Positions 26,550 to 34,470 of a stretch of DNA of 64,000 nt are shown in pieces (the stretch's first letter is position 1; every line of letters starts with the position of its first letter). This DNA is from Parolsenella sp958406235 (lineage in GTDB: Bacteria; Actinomycetota; Coriobacteriia; Coriobacteriales; Atopobiaceae). The translations under genes and the position numbers were made by a program. The notes beneath the pieces are model-generated. The model was not told the origin of the DNA, ran no database searches, and worked only from the letters and a program-made list of their open reading frames with translations. The stretch is taken from assembly GCF_039062465.1 (NCBI RefSeq), contig NZ_JBCLNF010000001.1:248001-312000 (forward strand), read 5' to 3'.

Positions 26550-27598
26550 GCCACGCCGCCCTGCTTAACGCCGATGCCCTCACGCTCGAAGACGGAATGC
26601 TCTTTCATACGAAAAAGGGCAAAGCACGCGAGTTTCCGTCGCCGCTCGCCCCTCTTGCTGACACTCATGGGCACCTGACGGTGCTTAAGAGCCATGACCC
26701 GGCCCTTGCGCTTGCGCGTGCGGCGCTTGCGGGCGTGCGCCTGCTTGTGGTTCCGCTCGATCCTTTCGATGACTGCGGCTCCACCGAGGATGACCCCGCC
26801 CCCCGTCGAAGCCCGTCGGACCTTCTGTCGTTTCTCGACGAGGCATACGATCTCGCCCTGCCGCTTATGGCGGAGTTCGCGGAGGCCGGGCTGGTGCCGC
26901 CCTCGTTTCTTGGCTATGAGCCGCTGCCGCTCGCCACGCCAGAGCTGCCTCTTGACCTGCGATTCGTTGCCGGTTCTCATCCGTATAACGCGCCATATTT
27001 CGACGACGCGGCCGAGGCTCGCATGCGCGAGTTGCTTCAGGGTGAGCGTTGCGTTGGCGTTGGCGAGATTGGTCTCGACTTCGGTCCCTATAACGAGGTC
27101 GATGTCGAGACTCAGCTTATTGCCTTCAGACGTCAGCTCGCTATTGCCCATGAGCTAGATTTACCCGTCGAGTTGCATCTCAGGAGCGCGTCGGATGACC
27201 CTGATGCCTCCGCACATGCGTTGGCGGCGCAGGTTCTCCGCGAGATGGGCGTGCCCGCCGCTGGCTGCGATATCCACTGTTTCACGTCGGGCCCGGAAGT
27301 TGCCGAGCAATTCATAGAACTTGGCTGCTCGATTGCCTTTGGCGGCGCCGTTACCTTTGGCAAGAGCGACGACATTCGTGCGGCCGCCGCGAAGGTCCCG
27401 CTCGACCAGCTTCTCTCGGAGACGGATTGTCCCTATATGGCTCCCGTCCCGCTCCGTGGGGAGGAATGCGAGCCCGCGATGGTTGCTTATCAAGCTGCCT
27501 GCGTTGCTGATGTTCGTGCGGAGTTCGGCGTTTCTTCGCGCGAGGAAACGTATCGCGCCCTGTGGAATAACGCTTGCGCGCTCTTCCGACTGAGCTAA
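26546..27598 (+). CDS. tatD: TatD-family metal-dependent hydrolase
   Basis: A 350-residue TIM-barrel hydrolase with probable DNase activity. Metal-site motifs in order are DTHGHL, GEIGLDFG, ELHLRSAS, CDIHCFTS and SETDCPYMAP. The N-terminal 35-40 residues precede the barrel, and an insertion between the first two strands (residues 70-120, with EDDPAPRRSPSD) makes it longer than the usual 255-265. It overlaps rsmA, so it is translated from the same mRNA. Confidence 0.9.
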   Translation: MSHAALLNADALTLEDGMLFHTKKGKAREFPSPLAPLADTHGHLTVLKSHDPALALARAALAGVRLLVVPLDPFDDCGSTEDDPAPRRSPSDLLSFLDEAYDLALPLMAEFAEAGLVPPSFLGYEPLPLATPELPLDLRFVAGSHPYNAPYFDDAAEARMRELLQGERCVGVGEIGLDFGPYNEVDVETQLIAFRRQLAIAHELDLPVELHLRSASDDPDASAHALAAQVLREMGVPAAGCDIHCFTSGPEVAEQFIELGCSIAFGGAVTFGKSDDIRAAAAKVPLDQLLSETDCPYMAPVPLRGEECEPAMVAYQAACVADVRAEFGVSSREETYRALWNNACALFRLS

Positions 27599-27706
27599 CC
27601 TATCTTCGATGATTTACCGTCCGTCGCGTACCGCATAAACGGGACGCGGCGCTGTTTGATATGAAGTTGCTTGAGTGGTAAATGCCACATGTCAGATGGG
27701 AGTCAC

Positions 27707-28783
27707 ATGGAAGGCACCCTTCATGTCGCCGTTCTCTTTGGCGGCACTTCGTCCGAGCACGATATTTCGCTTCGTTCGGCCAACAACGTCCTGCACGAGC
27801 TGTCGGGCCTTGAATATGACCTTACGCTCGTCGGCATCACGCGCGATGGCGAATGGCTCAACTACACGGGCGTCCTCGATGATGTTGACGAGGGCGATGC
27901 ATGGGCCGCGCACGACGTGTGCCCCGTGGTTGTCGTTCCCGGTGGCGGGCTTTGTCGTCATGAGGCAAACGGAACCCTGACCCGTCTCGATGTGGACGTT
28001 GCGCTCCCGGTGCTTCATGGCCAGGGCGGGGAGGATGGCGTTACACAGGCGCTTCTTGAGAGCGCTGGCGTGCCGTATGTCGGCTGTGGGGTCCTCTCGA
28101 GCGCCGTCTGCATGGATAAGGACGTCTCGCATCGCCTGGCCGCGAGCGCAGGCGTGCGAGTCCCCAAGTGCGAGGTCCTCTATCGCGGCGCAAGCGTTGC
28201 GGATGCGGAGGCTGCCGTTAGCGCATGCGGTGGCTATCCCGTGTTCGTGAAGCCCACGCGAGGAGGCTCTTCCTACGGAGTCTCTAAGGTCGCCGATGAG
28301 AACGAGATGGCTCGCGCTCTCGAGCTCGCCTTTTCGCTCGACCCCAAGGTCTCCGTTGAGGAGGCCATCGTCGGCACCGAGGTGGGATGCGCCGTGATCG
28401 GCGACGCGACGTCGGGCCTCGAGATGGGCGTCGTGGACGAGACCGTCGTCTCGGATGGTGGGTTCTTCCATATCCACCAGGACCAAACCGCAGGTGCCTC
28501 GGCTTCCTCTCAGAACTCGTCCCTTCGCTGCCCGGCACAGATCTCGGATGAGGATATGGCGCTCGTTCGCAAGACGGGCTTTGCCGTGTACGAGGCCCTG
28601 TGCTGCTCCGGATTTGCGCGCGTGGACCTCTTCGTGACGCCCGAGCACGAGGTCGTCTTCAACGAGGTCAACTCCATTCCGGGACTTACGCGCTATTCGC
28701 GATTCCCGGAGATGATGAAGGCGTCTGGTCGCGAGCTTTCAGGCGTCCTTGATCAGCTGATTCGCTCGGCGGCGAAGAACTAG
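27707..28783 (+). CDS. D-alanine--D-X ligase, VanG-like with a VanA-type omega loop
   Basis: A 358-residue ATP-grasp ligase that makes the terminal dipeptide or depsipeptide of peptidoglycan stems. HVAVLFGGTSSEHDISL, LHGQGGEDG, SSAVCMDKD, GGSSYG and NEVNSIPGLTRYSRFPEMM are all ligase motifs, and the overall wording is closest to VanG-type ligases. The omega loop reads GFFHIHQD (residues 252-259) instead of the Tyr-Lys-containing loop of D-Ala-D-Ala and VanG enzymes. This matches FRIHQE of VanA, where that His (here His257) favours D-lactate. No vanH, vanX or vanRS is nearby. ATG 27707 follows GGGAG; ATG 27689 is an alternative. The product could be D-Ala-D-Ala, D-Ala-D-Ser or D-Ala-D-Lac. Confidence 0.85.
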   Translation: MEGTLHVAVLFGGTSSEHDISLRSANNVLHELSGLEYDLTLVGITRDGEWLNYTGVLDDVDEGDAWAAHDVCPVVVVPGGGLCRHEANGTLTRLDVDVALPVLHGQGGEDGVTQALLESAGVPYVGCGVLSSAVCMDKDVSHRLAASAGVRVPKCEVLYRGASVADAEAAVSACGGYPVFVKPTRGGSSYGVSKVADENEMARALELAFSLDPKVSVEEAIVGTEVGCAVIGDATSGLEMGVVDETVVSDGGFFHIHQDQTAGASASSQNSSLRCPAQISDEDMALVRKTGFAVYEALCCSGFARVDLFVTPEHEVVFNEVNSIPGLTRYSRFPEMMKASGRELSGVLDQLIRSAAKN

Positions 28784-28874
28784 CCCGTGCTCCCGGCATT
28801 GGTGTTGAACCTGGAGCAAGACTGATTATGGCCGAGGCCCTCTTCGCGTATAAGCGATAGAATTGTTGACACCG

Positions 28875-28908
28875 AGAATCCCCTTCGTGCTTGCATGGAG
28901 GGGATTCT
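28875..28908 (+). promoter_or_regulatory. Hairpin sequestering the comF ribosome binding site
   Basis: AGAATCCCC (28875-28883) pairs with GGGGATTCT (28900-28908), and the stem extends by TTC/GGA pairs including one G-U. The strand on the right contains the Shine-Dalgarno GGAGGGG (28897-28903), and the proposed GTG start at 28909 is the next base. A -10-like TATAAG lies at 28849-28854. If the mRNA starts near 28861, folding would hide the ribosome site. No U-tract follows, so it is a poor terminator. Confidence 0.45.
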
Positions 28909-29640
28909 GTGCATTTGGGGTCTGTTTGTAGTGCCGCCATGGAGGTTGTCTGGCCGACGCGCTGCGTCGTTTGCGATGAGCCTGGGGAGTTAATCTGCGA
29001 GTCGTGCCGGAACTCTCTCCCGTGGATCGAACAACGTCTCGCGTGCCCGAACTGCGGGGCTCCCTTTGGTCGGCTCGCTTGTACGGAGTGTGACTTGCCT
29101 CAAGGCGGAGGATGGGAAGCTCGCTCGTGCGTCTGCGCCTTACCGCTCGAGGGCGTCGGCCGCGCGCTGGCCGTTGCTCACAAAGACGCGGGGGAGAGGC
29201 GCCTTGCAGCGATCATCGCCGCGATAATCGCGACCTCTCTTGACGAGGCGGCAACTCTACCCGCCACTGACGGCTCGGCCCGCTTTGACGCGAACGAAAC
29301 GGATGCCGTCTGCTTCGTGCCGGTGACGCCTGAGGCGTTCCGGCGCAGGGGCTTTGACCATATGGAGGCGATCGCGAGGTTCCTCGCCTCCTTTCTCGAC
29401 TTGCCGTTGGCAGACGTTCTCGCGCGCGAGGACGCCAAGGACCAGCGTAAGCTCGGTCGCGAGGGAAGAAAGGCAAACCTCGAGAGCGGCGTTATGGTTA
29501 TCGAAGACGTTACGGGTTGCTCGCTGCTGCTCGTTGATGACGTCCTCACGACCGGCACGACGGTTCGCGCTTGCGCGCGCTGTTTGCTTGAAGCCGGAGC
29601 GGCGGATGTCACCGTTTGCGCCCTCGCGCGCTCGTGGTGA
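28909..29640 (+). CDS. comF: ComF-family phosphoribosyltransferase
   Basis: A 243-residue protein with two N-terminal zinc-finger pairs (CVVCDEPGELICESC, then CPNCGAPFGRLACTEC) and a C-terminal PRTase-type domain ending LLLVDDVLTTGTTVRACARCLL, the PRPP loop. Members support DNA uptake (ComFC) or related helicase functions. GTG 28909 is favoured by GGAGGGG six bases upstream; ATG 28939 would start closer to the conserved region but has no ribosome site. The gene stands alone. Confidence 0.88.
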   Translation: MHLGSVCSAAMEVVWPTRCVVCDEPGELICESCRNSLPWIEQRLACPNCGAPFGRLACTECDLPQGGGWEARSCVCALPLEGVGRALAVAHKDAGERRLAAIIAAIIATSLDEAATLPATDGSARFDANETDAVCFVPVTPEAFRRRGFDHMEAIARFLASFLDLPLADVLAREDAKDQRKLGREGRKANLESGVMVIEDVTGCSLLLVDDVLTTGTTVRACARCLLEAGAADVTVCALARSW

Positions 29641-29682
29641 GGCCTAGGAGGTGAATTCACAGTCTCACCATGCCTAAGCTGC

Positions 29683-30083
29683 TATAATGCGGAAGTCTCA
29701 TTCAGGTCTGTGGTTGCGGGCCGGTGGGTCAGTCGATACGTTGCGAGCCAAAGTTGGCCAGTGCGTTCGTCTGTCCCTGCGGGCGTGTGCCCGCAGCCGT
29801 CCCAAGTCCATGCCAGACGAGGGCAAAGGGATCCACGTAAGTCAGTCCGCGCGCGGGCTGGCGATCATGGCTCGTCCTAGAAGTAAGCCGCACCGTTCGT
29901 TAGATGAGGGGCTAAAGCTCCGCGGGCGAGAGAGTCACGAGTGGCGGACGCCGCGGCGTCCAAAGCAAACGCTCCAGTGCGCGAGTGTGGGGTCAAATAC
30001 CAGGTCAGCTGTCTGAGACCACTGACAACTTCCGGCATGTGCCGGCCCAGTGGGCGCTCGCGCCCGAGATACGAGGAGACTCG
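29683..30083 (+). ncRNA. Candidate structured RNA or long leader (unidentified)
   Basis: A 443-bp gap (29641-30083) starts with a consensus -10 box TATAAT (29683-29688). It has no supported gene but several nested hairpins. CTGCGGGC (29777-29784) pairs with GCCCGCAG (29789-29796) over a GTGT loop, enclosed by TCGTCTG (29767-29773) and CAGACGA (29814-29820). The palindrome GGACGCCGCGGCGTCC lies at 29946-29961. CCGGC/GCCGG and GGGCG/CGCCC stems follow just before the next gene. I checked for RNase P RNA, tmRNA, SRP RNA, T-box and cobalamin motifs and found none. It may be a separate RNA or the leader of the binding-protein gene. Confidence 0.35.
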
Positions 30084-31073
30084 ATGAAACGCTCGTTGGC
30101 GGCTAAGCCCGTCCTCGCCTCCCTGCTTGCGGTGGCTTGCACTGTTGCCCTTGCGGGCTGCTCTAACCCGCTCGAGGCGATTAGTGACGCCTTTGCCTCT
30201 CCCACAGTCGAAGAGGCCCGATCTCAGCGCGCTGCCGCTGCCACACCGGCTGTCTCCTCTCCGTCCGTTCTCGAGGACGGCGCCCTTACGGTTGGTCTCA
30301 ACCGTTCTTCTTCGGCTCCCATGTGCATGACTGACCAGGCTGGCTCTTACCAGGGTTATGACGTGGACATGGCGTATGCGCTTGGTGATGAGCTCGGCCT
30401 TTCTGTCAAGCTCGTTAGCGTTTCGAGCACTTCCTCTTCGCTTGGCTCTGAGTGCGACGTCGTCATGGGCGAGACCTCGGGCCGTTCGAACGTGACCGTT
30501 GCTGGCTCCTATGCCGAAGACGCGATTGGTTTCTTCCACAAGGGTGACGAGACGGTTGCCTCTAGCATGGATCTTCGCGGTAAGAGAATTGGCGTCCAGG
30601 AGGGCTCCTCTTCTGCCCAGTATCTCAAGCGCAGCGACCTCAACGCCACGGAGCAGGATTTCCAGAACCTGAACGACGCGTTTGATGCGCTTGACCAAGG
30701 CATTGTTGACTACGTGCTTTGCGACGCGTTCTCGGGCGCCTTTCTTTCGGGTTCCTATGACGGCATCGCCTTTGCCGGCTCCATCAATGCCCCGTCCATG
30801 ATTGGCGTTGGGGTTATGACCTCTAACACCGATCTCCAGATGGCGGTCAAAGACGCCCTCGACAAGATCTCCTCCAATGGAGTCGGCGACGTTATTCGCG
30901 CCAGGTGGCTCGGCGGTTTGAGCCCCTTGACGGATTCCTCGCAGATCTCTGGCATCACGCTTTCTGCCGGAACCGTCGAGGGGTCAGAGTCTGACTCCTC
31001 TGGGATTGAGGGTGTGACCTCGGGAATTCAGGACGGATCGACCGCTGGTGCCAATGCCGCGGACGTCTATTAA
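30084..31073 (+). CDS. Amino-acid-type ABC transporter substrate-binding lipoprotein
   Basis: A 329-residue exported lipoprotein: signal peptide with a positively charged start (MKRSLAAKP), hydrophobic core and lipobox ALAGC, then an SBP_bac_3 (PBP2) domain from about residue 70 (LTVGLNRSSSAPMCMTDQAG, GYDVDMAYALGDELGL, LRGKRIGVQEGSSSAQYL). The C-terminal 40 residues are a Ser/Gly/Thr-rich tail. GAGGAG precedes the ATG. No permease or ATPase gene adjoins it; the nearest matching ATPase is the GlnQ-type gene at 63.2 kb. Substrate probably a polar amino acid. Confidence 0.85.
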   Translation: MKRSLAAKPVLASLLAVACTVALAGCSNPLEAISDAFASPTVEEARSQRAAAATPAVSSPSVLEDGALTVGLNRSSSAPMCMTDQAGSYQGYDVDMAYALGDELGLSVKLVSVSSTSSSLGSECDVVMGETSGRSNVTVAGSYAEDAIGFFHKGDETVASSMDLRGKRIGVQEGSSSAQYLKRSDLNATEQDFQNLNDAFDALDQGIVDYVLCDAFSGAFLSGSYDGIAFAGSINAPSMIGVGVMTSNTDLQMAVKDALDKISSNGVGDVIRARWLGGLSPLTDSSQISGITLSAGTVEGSESDSSGIEGVTSGIQDGSTAGANAADVY

Positions 31074-31251
31074 TGCCTACTTAGTCTGTCTAAGCGTGTG
31101 ACTGTTCGCTTGTGAAGGGTGGAATCGGTAACCGGTCATTTATTTTCTCGCGAACTTTTTTGTCGCGTTTGGGTATCTAGAGAGTACGGACGTAAGTCCC
31201 AAGGGCTCGCGTCCCCGGAACGTGCATTTTGGCTCTAGGGTTGGAGGCACT

Positions 31252-31824
31252 ATGGACATCAAGGTATCCGGTCGCAAGGTTACCGTTACTGACGCGCTGC
31301 GTAACTACGTTGACGAGAAGATCGGCGGGGCTCTCGGAGTCTTCGACATTCAGCCCATGACGTGCGACGTCGTCCTTCGAGTCGAGAAGAACCGCTCCAA
31401 TCCCGAGGCAGCGGTCTGCGAAGTCACCGTGCGTGTTCGTGACAACGTGGTTCGCGTCGAGTCCGCAGATCCTGACATGTACGCCGCCATCGATATCGCC
31501 GCCGATAAGGTGACCCGTCAGATTCGTAAGTTCAAGACCAAGGTCATTGACCGTCGCCAGCGCACTCAGGGGCTGCCCGTCGCTCCCGTCTCGGGGGATT
31601 TGGCTGATCTCATCGAGGGCGATGATGACGAAGAGCTCGTTCGCGAGAAGGTCATCGACCTGCCGCCTATGAGCGAGGAAGAGGCACTCGTCCAGACTGA
31701 CCTCATCGGTCACGACTTCTACGTCTTCACGAATGCCACCACTGGCCTTGTAAACGTTATTTATCGCCGCAAGAGCGGCGGATATGGAATCATTAAGCCC
31801 AAGATCGAGGAGCCGGATGAGTAG
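31252..31824 (+). CDS. hpf: Ribosome hibernation promoting factor, long form
   Basis: A 190-residue HPF. The N-terminal S30AE domain (MDIKVSGRKVTVTDALRNYV to about residue 100) blocks the decoding site, and the C-terminal domain (VREKVIDLPPMSEEEALVQ, GHDFYVFTN, VNVIYRRKSGGYGIIKP) joins two 70S ribosomes into 100S dimers. The length and the two domains place it with the long HPFs of Gram-positive bacteria. ATG 31252 follows TTGGAGG. Its end overlaps the degV start by 8 nt. Confidence 0.95.
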   Translation: MDIKVSGRKVTVTDALRNYVDEKIGGALGVFDIQPMTCDVVLRVEKNRSNPEAAVCEVTVRVRDNVVRVESADPDMYAAIDIAADKVTRQIRKFKTKVIDRRQRTQGLPVAPVSGDLADLIEGDDDEELVREKVIDLPPMSEEEALVQTDLIGHDFYVFTNATTGLVNVIYRRKSGGYGIIKPKIEEPDE

Positions 31825-32899
31825 CGAGATTTCTGACAATTCAAACCTTCAGGCCGCGGGTTCTACGGAGCCCGCGGCCGTCGCATGCTTCGAGGCTGCG
31901 TCGGTCGTTGGAGAAGAGCCCGAGACCATTGCGCGCGCAGTTGGAGCAAGCTATCGCCGTGACGGCCAGTGCCGCATCATCGTGGACTCGTGTGCGGACT
32001 TTGCCCCGGAGGTCGCCCGTGCCCTCGGCGTCGAGATCGTCCATTTCCCGTTCGTAATGGAGGACGGGGAGCACGTGGATGACCTCTGGCGCTCCATGTC
32101 GCCTCATGAGTTTTATGAGCGCATGCGTGCCGGCGAGCACGTGTCGACGTCTGCCGTTACGCCCGGCAACTACCTCGAGGTGTTCGAGCGCATGGCCAAG
32201 GACGGTGTCCCTGCCGTTTACCTCGCCTTCACTCGTGGCCTTTCCTCCAGCGTCGACGCCGCTCGTCAAGCGGTTGACCTTGTCCGCGAGGCGCATCCCG
32301 GCTACGAGATTTACGTCGTGGACAATCTTTGTCCCTCCGCTGCGGCCGAGCTCTTGACCATCGAGGCCGTGCGTCAGGTGGGCAACGGCCTCACGGCGTC
32401 CGAGCTTGTCGAGTGGGCGGAAGAGGCCCGCTATTACATCCAAGGCTACTTTACGCTCGATAGTTTTGACGCCCTCGCGCGTGGTGGACGCATTCCGCCC
32501 GCGGCGGCGACCGTCGGTGGCAAGCTCGACATCAAGCCCGAGCTCTCCTATGACCTCAGCGGCGCCCTCACGCTTCGAGGTATGTGTCGCGGTCGTAAGA
32601 AGGCCCTTCGTGCCATCATTGCCGACTTCAAAGAGAACTACATTGGCGCGAGTGGTGTCATCACGCACATGCCCATCGGCATCGTGGACACTGACGCCGA
32701 GAAGGACGCGCGCTGGCTTGCTGACCAAATTCGCAAGGAGCCTGGCTGCCGCGACATTCCCATCATCCACAGCTCCGTCTCGCCGGTCATTGGCGCGCAT
32801 GTGGGCCCCGGTATGGTGGCGTGCGTCTTCTGGGGCAAGGACCGTCGCGAGGCCCTCTCCTTCACGGATCGCATTGCCCGTAAGGTCCGCTCAAAGTAA
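31817..32899 (+). CDS. DegV family fatty-acid-binding protein
   Basis: A 360-residue DegV protein. These bind fatty acids and, as FakB, present them to the FakA kinase. After a non-conserved N-terminal extension of about 50 residues comes the domain CRIIVDSCADFAPEVARALG, the loop STSAVTPGNY and GLSSSVDAAR, which line the acyl pocket. The start ATG 31817 lies inside the hpf end, so the two genes are coupled. The N-terminal extension is unusual for the family (about 280 residues). Confidence 0.88.
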   Translation: MSSEISDNSNLQAAGSTEPAAVACFEAASVVGEEPETIARAVGASYRRDGQCRIIVDSCADFAPEVARALGVEIVHFPFVMEDGEHVDDLWRSMSPHEFYERMRAGEHVSTSAVTPGNYLEVFERMAKDGVPAVYLAFTRGLSSSVDAARQAVDLVREAHPGYEIYVVDNLCPSAAAELLTIEAVRQVGNGLTASELVEWAEEARYYIQGYFTLDSFDALARGGRIPPAAATVGGKLDIKPELSYDLSGALTLRGMCRGRKKALRAIIADFKENYIGASGVITHMPIGIVDTDAEKDARWLADQIRKEPGCRDIPIIHSSVSPVIGAHVGPGMVACVFWGKDRREALSFTDRIARKVRSK

Positions 32900-32964
32900 C
32901 TGATCCCCACGAGGGGGGAATCCTTGTTCATTTGCGGTCGTTTGCGCCGCCAGAAAGGAGCAGC

Positions 32965-34035
32965 ATGACTGCAGCCAAAAACCTCAAGGTCGCCTTCATC
33001 GGTACCGGCATTATGGGCGCGCCCATCGCTGGCCACATCATGGATGCTGGCTATGACGTAACTGTCTACAACCGCACCAAGGAGAAGGCCGATGCCCTCA
33101 TCACTCGAGGCGCTACCTGGGCGGATAGCCCTGCGGCGGCAGCCGCTGACGCAGACGTCATCTTTACGATGGTCGGCTATCCCTCTGACGTGGAGGATGT
33201 CTACCTTTCGACTGACGGGCTCATTCGCGTCGCAAAGAAGGGTGCATGGCTTATCGACCTCACGACCTCTTCGCCCGCGCTCGCTCGTGATATTCACGAC
33301 GCGGCGGAGGTCGAGGACAAGCACGCCTTCGACTGCCCGGTGACCGGCGGCGAGCAGGGCGCCATCGACGGCACGCTGACCCTCATCGTCGGGGCCAAGG
33401 AGGAAGACGTCGCTCCGGTCCTTCCCATCCTCGAGTCCTTCTCCTCGAAGATCTTCTACTTCGACGCGGCTGGCGCCGGCCAGACCGCCAAGCTCTGCAA
33501 CCAGGTCTCCCTTGCCGGCTGCATGGTCGGCATGGCCGATGCCCTCGCCCTCGCCGAGCAGGGCGGCCTTGACGTTTCCCGTATGCTCGAGATGGTCGGT
33601 TCCGGCATGGGCGGCTCCCGCGCGCTTACGGGCCTTGGTCCCAAGGCCCTCGAGGGAGACTACAAGCCTGGCTTCCTCGTCGAGCACTTCCGCAAGGATC
33701 TTGGCCTCGCCATTGAGCAGTCCGAGGACCTCGACATTACGCTTCCTGGTGTCGAGACTGCTTTCACGCTCTACGACATGCTCGATCAGATCGGTGGCGG
33801 CCGTCTTGGAACCCAGGCGCTCACCCTTCTCTACGCCGAGCAGGCTGACGCCGTGGCAGCGGGTCTGGACTGGGGCAAGCTAGACACCAGTGCCTTCGAG
33901 CCTGATGACCATGACCACGAGTGCTCCTGCGGCCACGACCATGGCCACGATCACGAATGCACGTGCGGTCACGATCACGACGGCGACCAAGAGTGTGCCT
34001 GCGGCCATGGCGACGGCTGCCATTGCGAGGAGTAG
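32965..34035 (+). CDS. Beta-hydroxyacid dehydrogenase (3-hydroxyisobutyrate / tartronate semialdehyde type) with a His/Cys-rich tail
   Basis: A 356-residue enzyme. Residues 1-310 are a standard NAD(P)-dependent 3-hydroxyisobutyrate dehydrogenase / 2-hydroxy-3-oxopropionate reductase: VAFIGTGIMGAPIAGHI (dinucleotide loop), DCPVTGGEQGA (substrate loop) and GAGQTAKLCNQ with catalytic Lys176. Residues from about 314 to 356 are an added tail with about 10 His and 8 Cys, built from repeats of the type HECxCGHDH. It resembles the metal-storage tails of SlyD or HypB and should bind Ni, Zn, Co or Cu. AAAGGAG precedes the ATG. It heads a string of four closely spaced genes to 35.9 kb. Confidence 0.88.
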   Translation: MTAAKNLKVAFIGTGIMGAPIAGHIMDAGYDVTVYNRTKEKADALITRGATWADSPAAAAADADVIFTMVGYPSDVEDVYLSTDGLIRVAKKGAWLIDLTTSSPALARDIHDAAEVEDKHAFDCPVTGGEQGAIDGTLTLIVGAKEEDVAPVLPILESFSSKIFYFDAAGAGQTAKLCNQVSLAGCMVGMADALALAEQGGLDVSRMLEMVGSGMGGSRALTGLGPKALEGDYKPGFLVEHFRKDLGLAIEQSEDLDITLPGVETAFTLYDMLDQIGGGRLGTQALTLLYAEQADAVAAGLDWGKLDTSAFEPDDHDHECSCGHDHGHDHECTCGHDHDGDQECACGHGDGCHCEE

Positions 34036-34038
34036 CGC

Positions 34039-34470
34039 GTGGGTGACGGTTTTGGCATCACTATCGTCAGCATCCTGTTCGCGGTCTTTGGCATCTTCAT
34101 CGGGTTTCACCTCGGTGAAGATGCTGGAGGCCGCGTGAGGGGCACGACTGGCTTCTTCGCCGCTAATCTCGCTGCGGTTCTCGCGGGATCCTTCCTGTTC
34201 ATGATTGTCTGGATGACGGGATATGTGGTTCTCGGCATGTTTGCCATCGGTGCCATCGCGGGCGCAATCGCCGGGCTTAAGTTCGGTTATGGCGAGTCGG
34301 TGGGTCCGTGGAAGTTCGTTGATCGCCTCATGACCCCTGAGGCTCGCGCTCGTGATCGGGAACGCGCCCGCGTCAAGCGTGCGGAACGCGAGCGAGCTCG
34401 CACTGGCGCGGCCGAGCCAGAGCTCATGAGCGTCGCCGACGACAAGAAGAAGGCTGGTAATCAGTCGTGA
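34039..34470 (+). CDS. Small membrane protein of unknown function
   Basis: A 143-residue protein with probably two to three transmembrane helices: residues 5-25 (FGITIVSILFAVFGIFIGFH), 40-60 and 62-82. A charged C-terminal tail follows, rich in Arg/Glu (ARARDRERARVKRAERERAR), likely helical or coiled coil in the cytoplasm. I do not recognise the family. GTG 34039 lies 3 bp after the dehydrogenase stop with GAGGAG inside that gene's end, and the stop overlaps the NYN gene start. Confidence 0.65.
   Translation: MGDGFGITIVSILFAVFGIFIGFHLGEDAGGRVRGTTGFFAANLAAVLAGSFLFMIVWMTGYVVLGMFAIGAIAGAIAGLKFGYGESVGPWKFVDRLMTPEARARDRERARVKRAERERARTGAAEPELMSVADDKKKAGNQS

Noticed and set aside
29683..30083. RNase P RNA, tmRNA, SRP RNA or a known riboswitch
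   Set aside because: Conserved cores of these RNAs (P4 sequences, tag frame and T-arm, GGAAGG tetraloop region, T-box or B12 box) are absent on both strands.
32965..34035. VanH-like D-lactate dehydrogenase partner for the VanA-like ligase
   Set aside because: The enzyme belongs to the beta-hydroxyacid dehydrogenase family (GTGIMG, DCPVTGGEQGA, Lys176), not the D-2-hydroxyacid dehydrogenase family of VanH.
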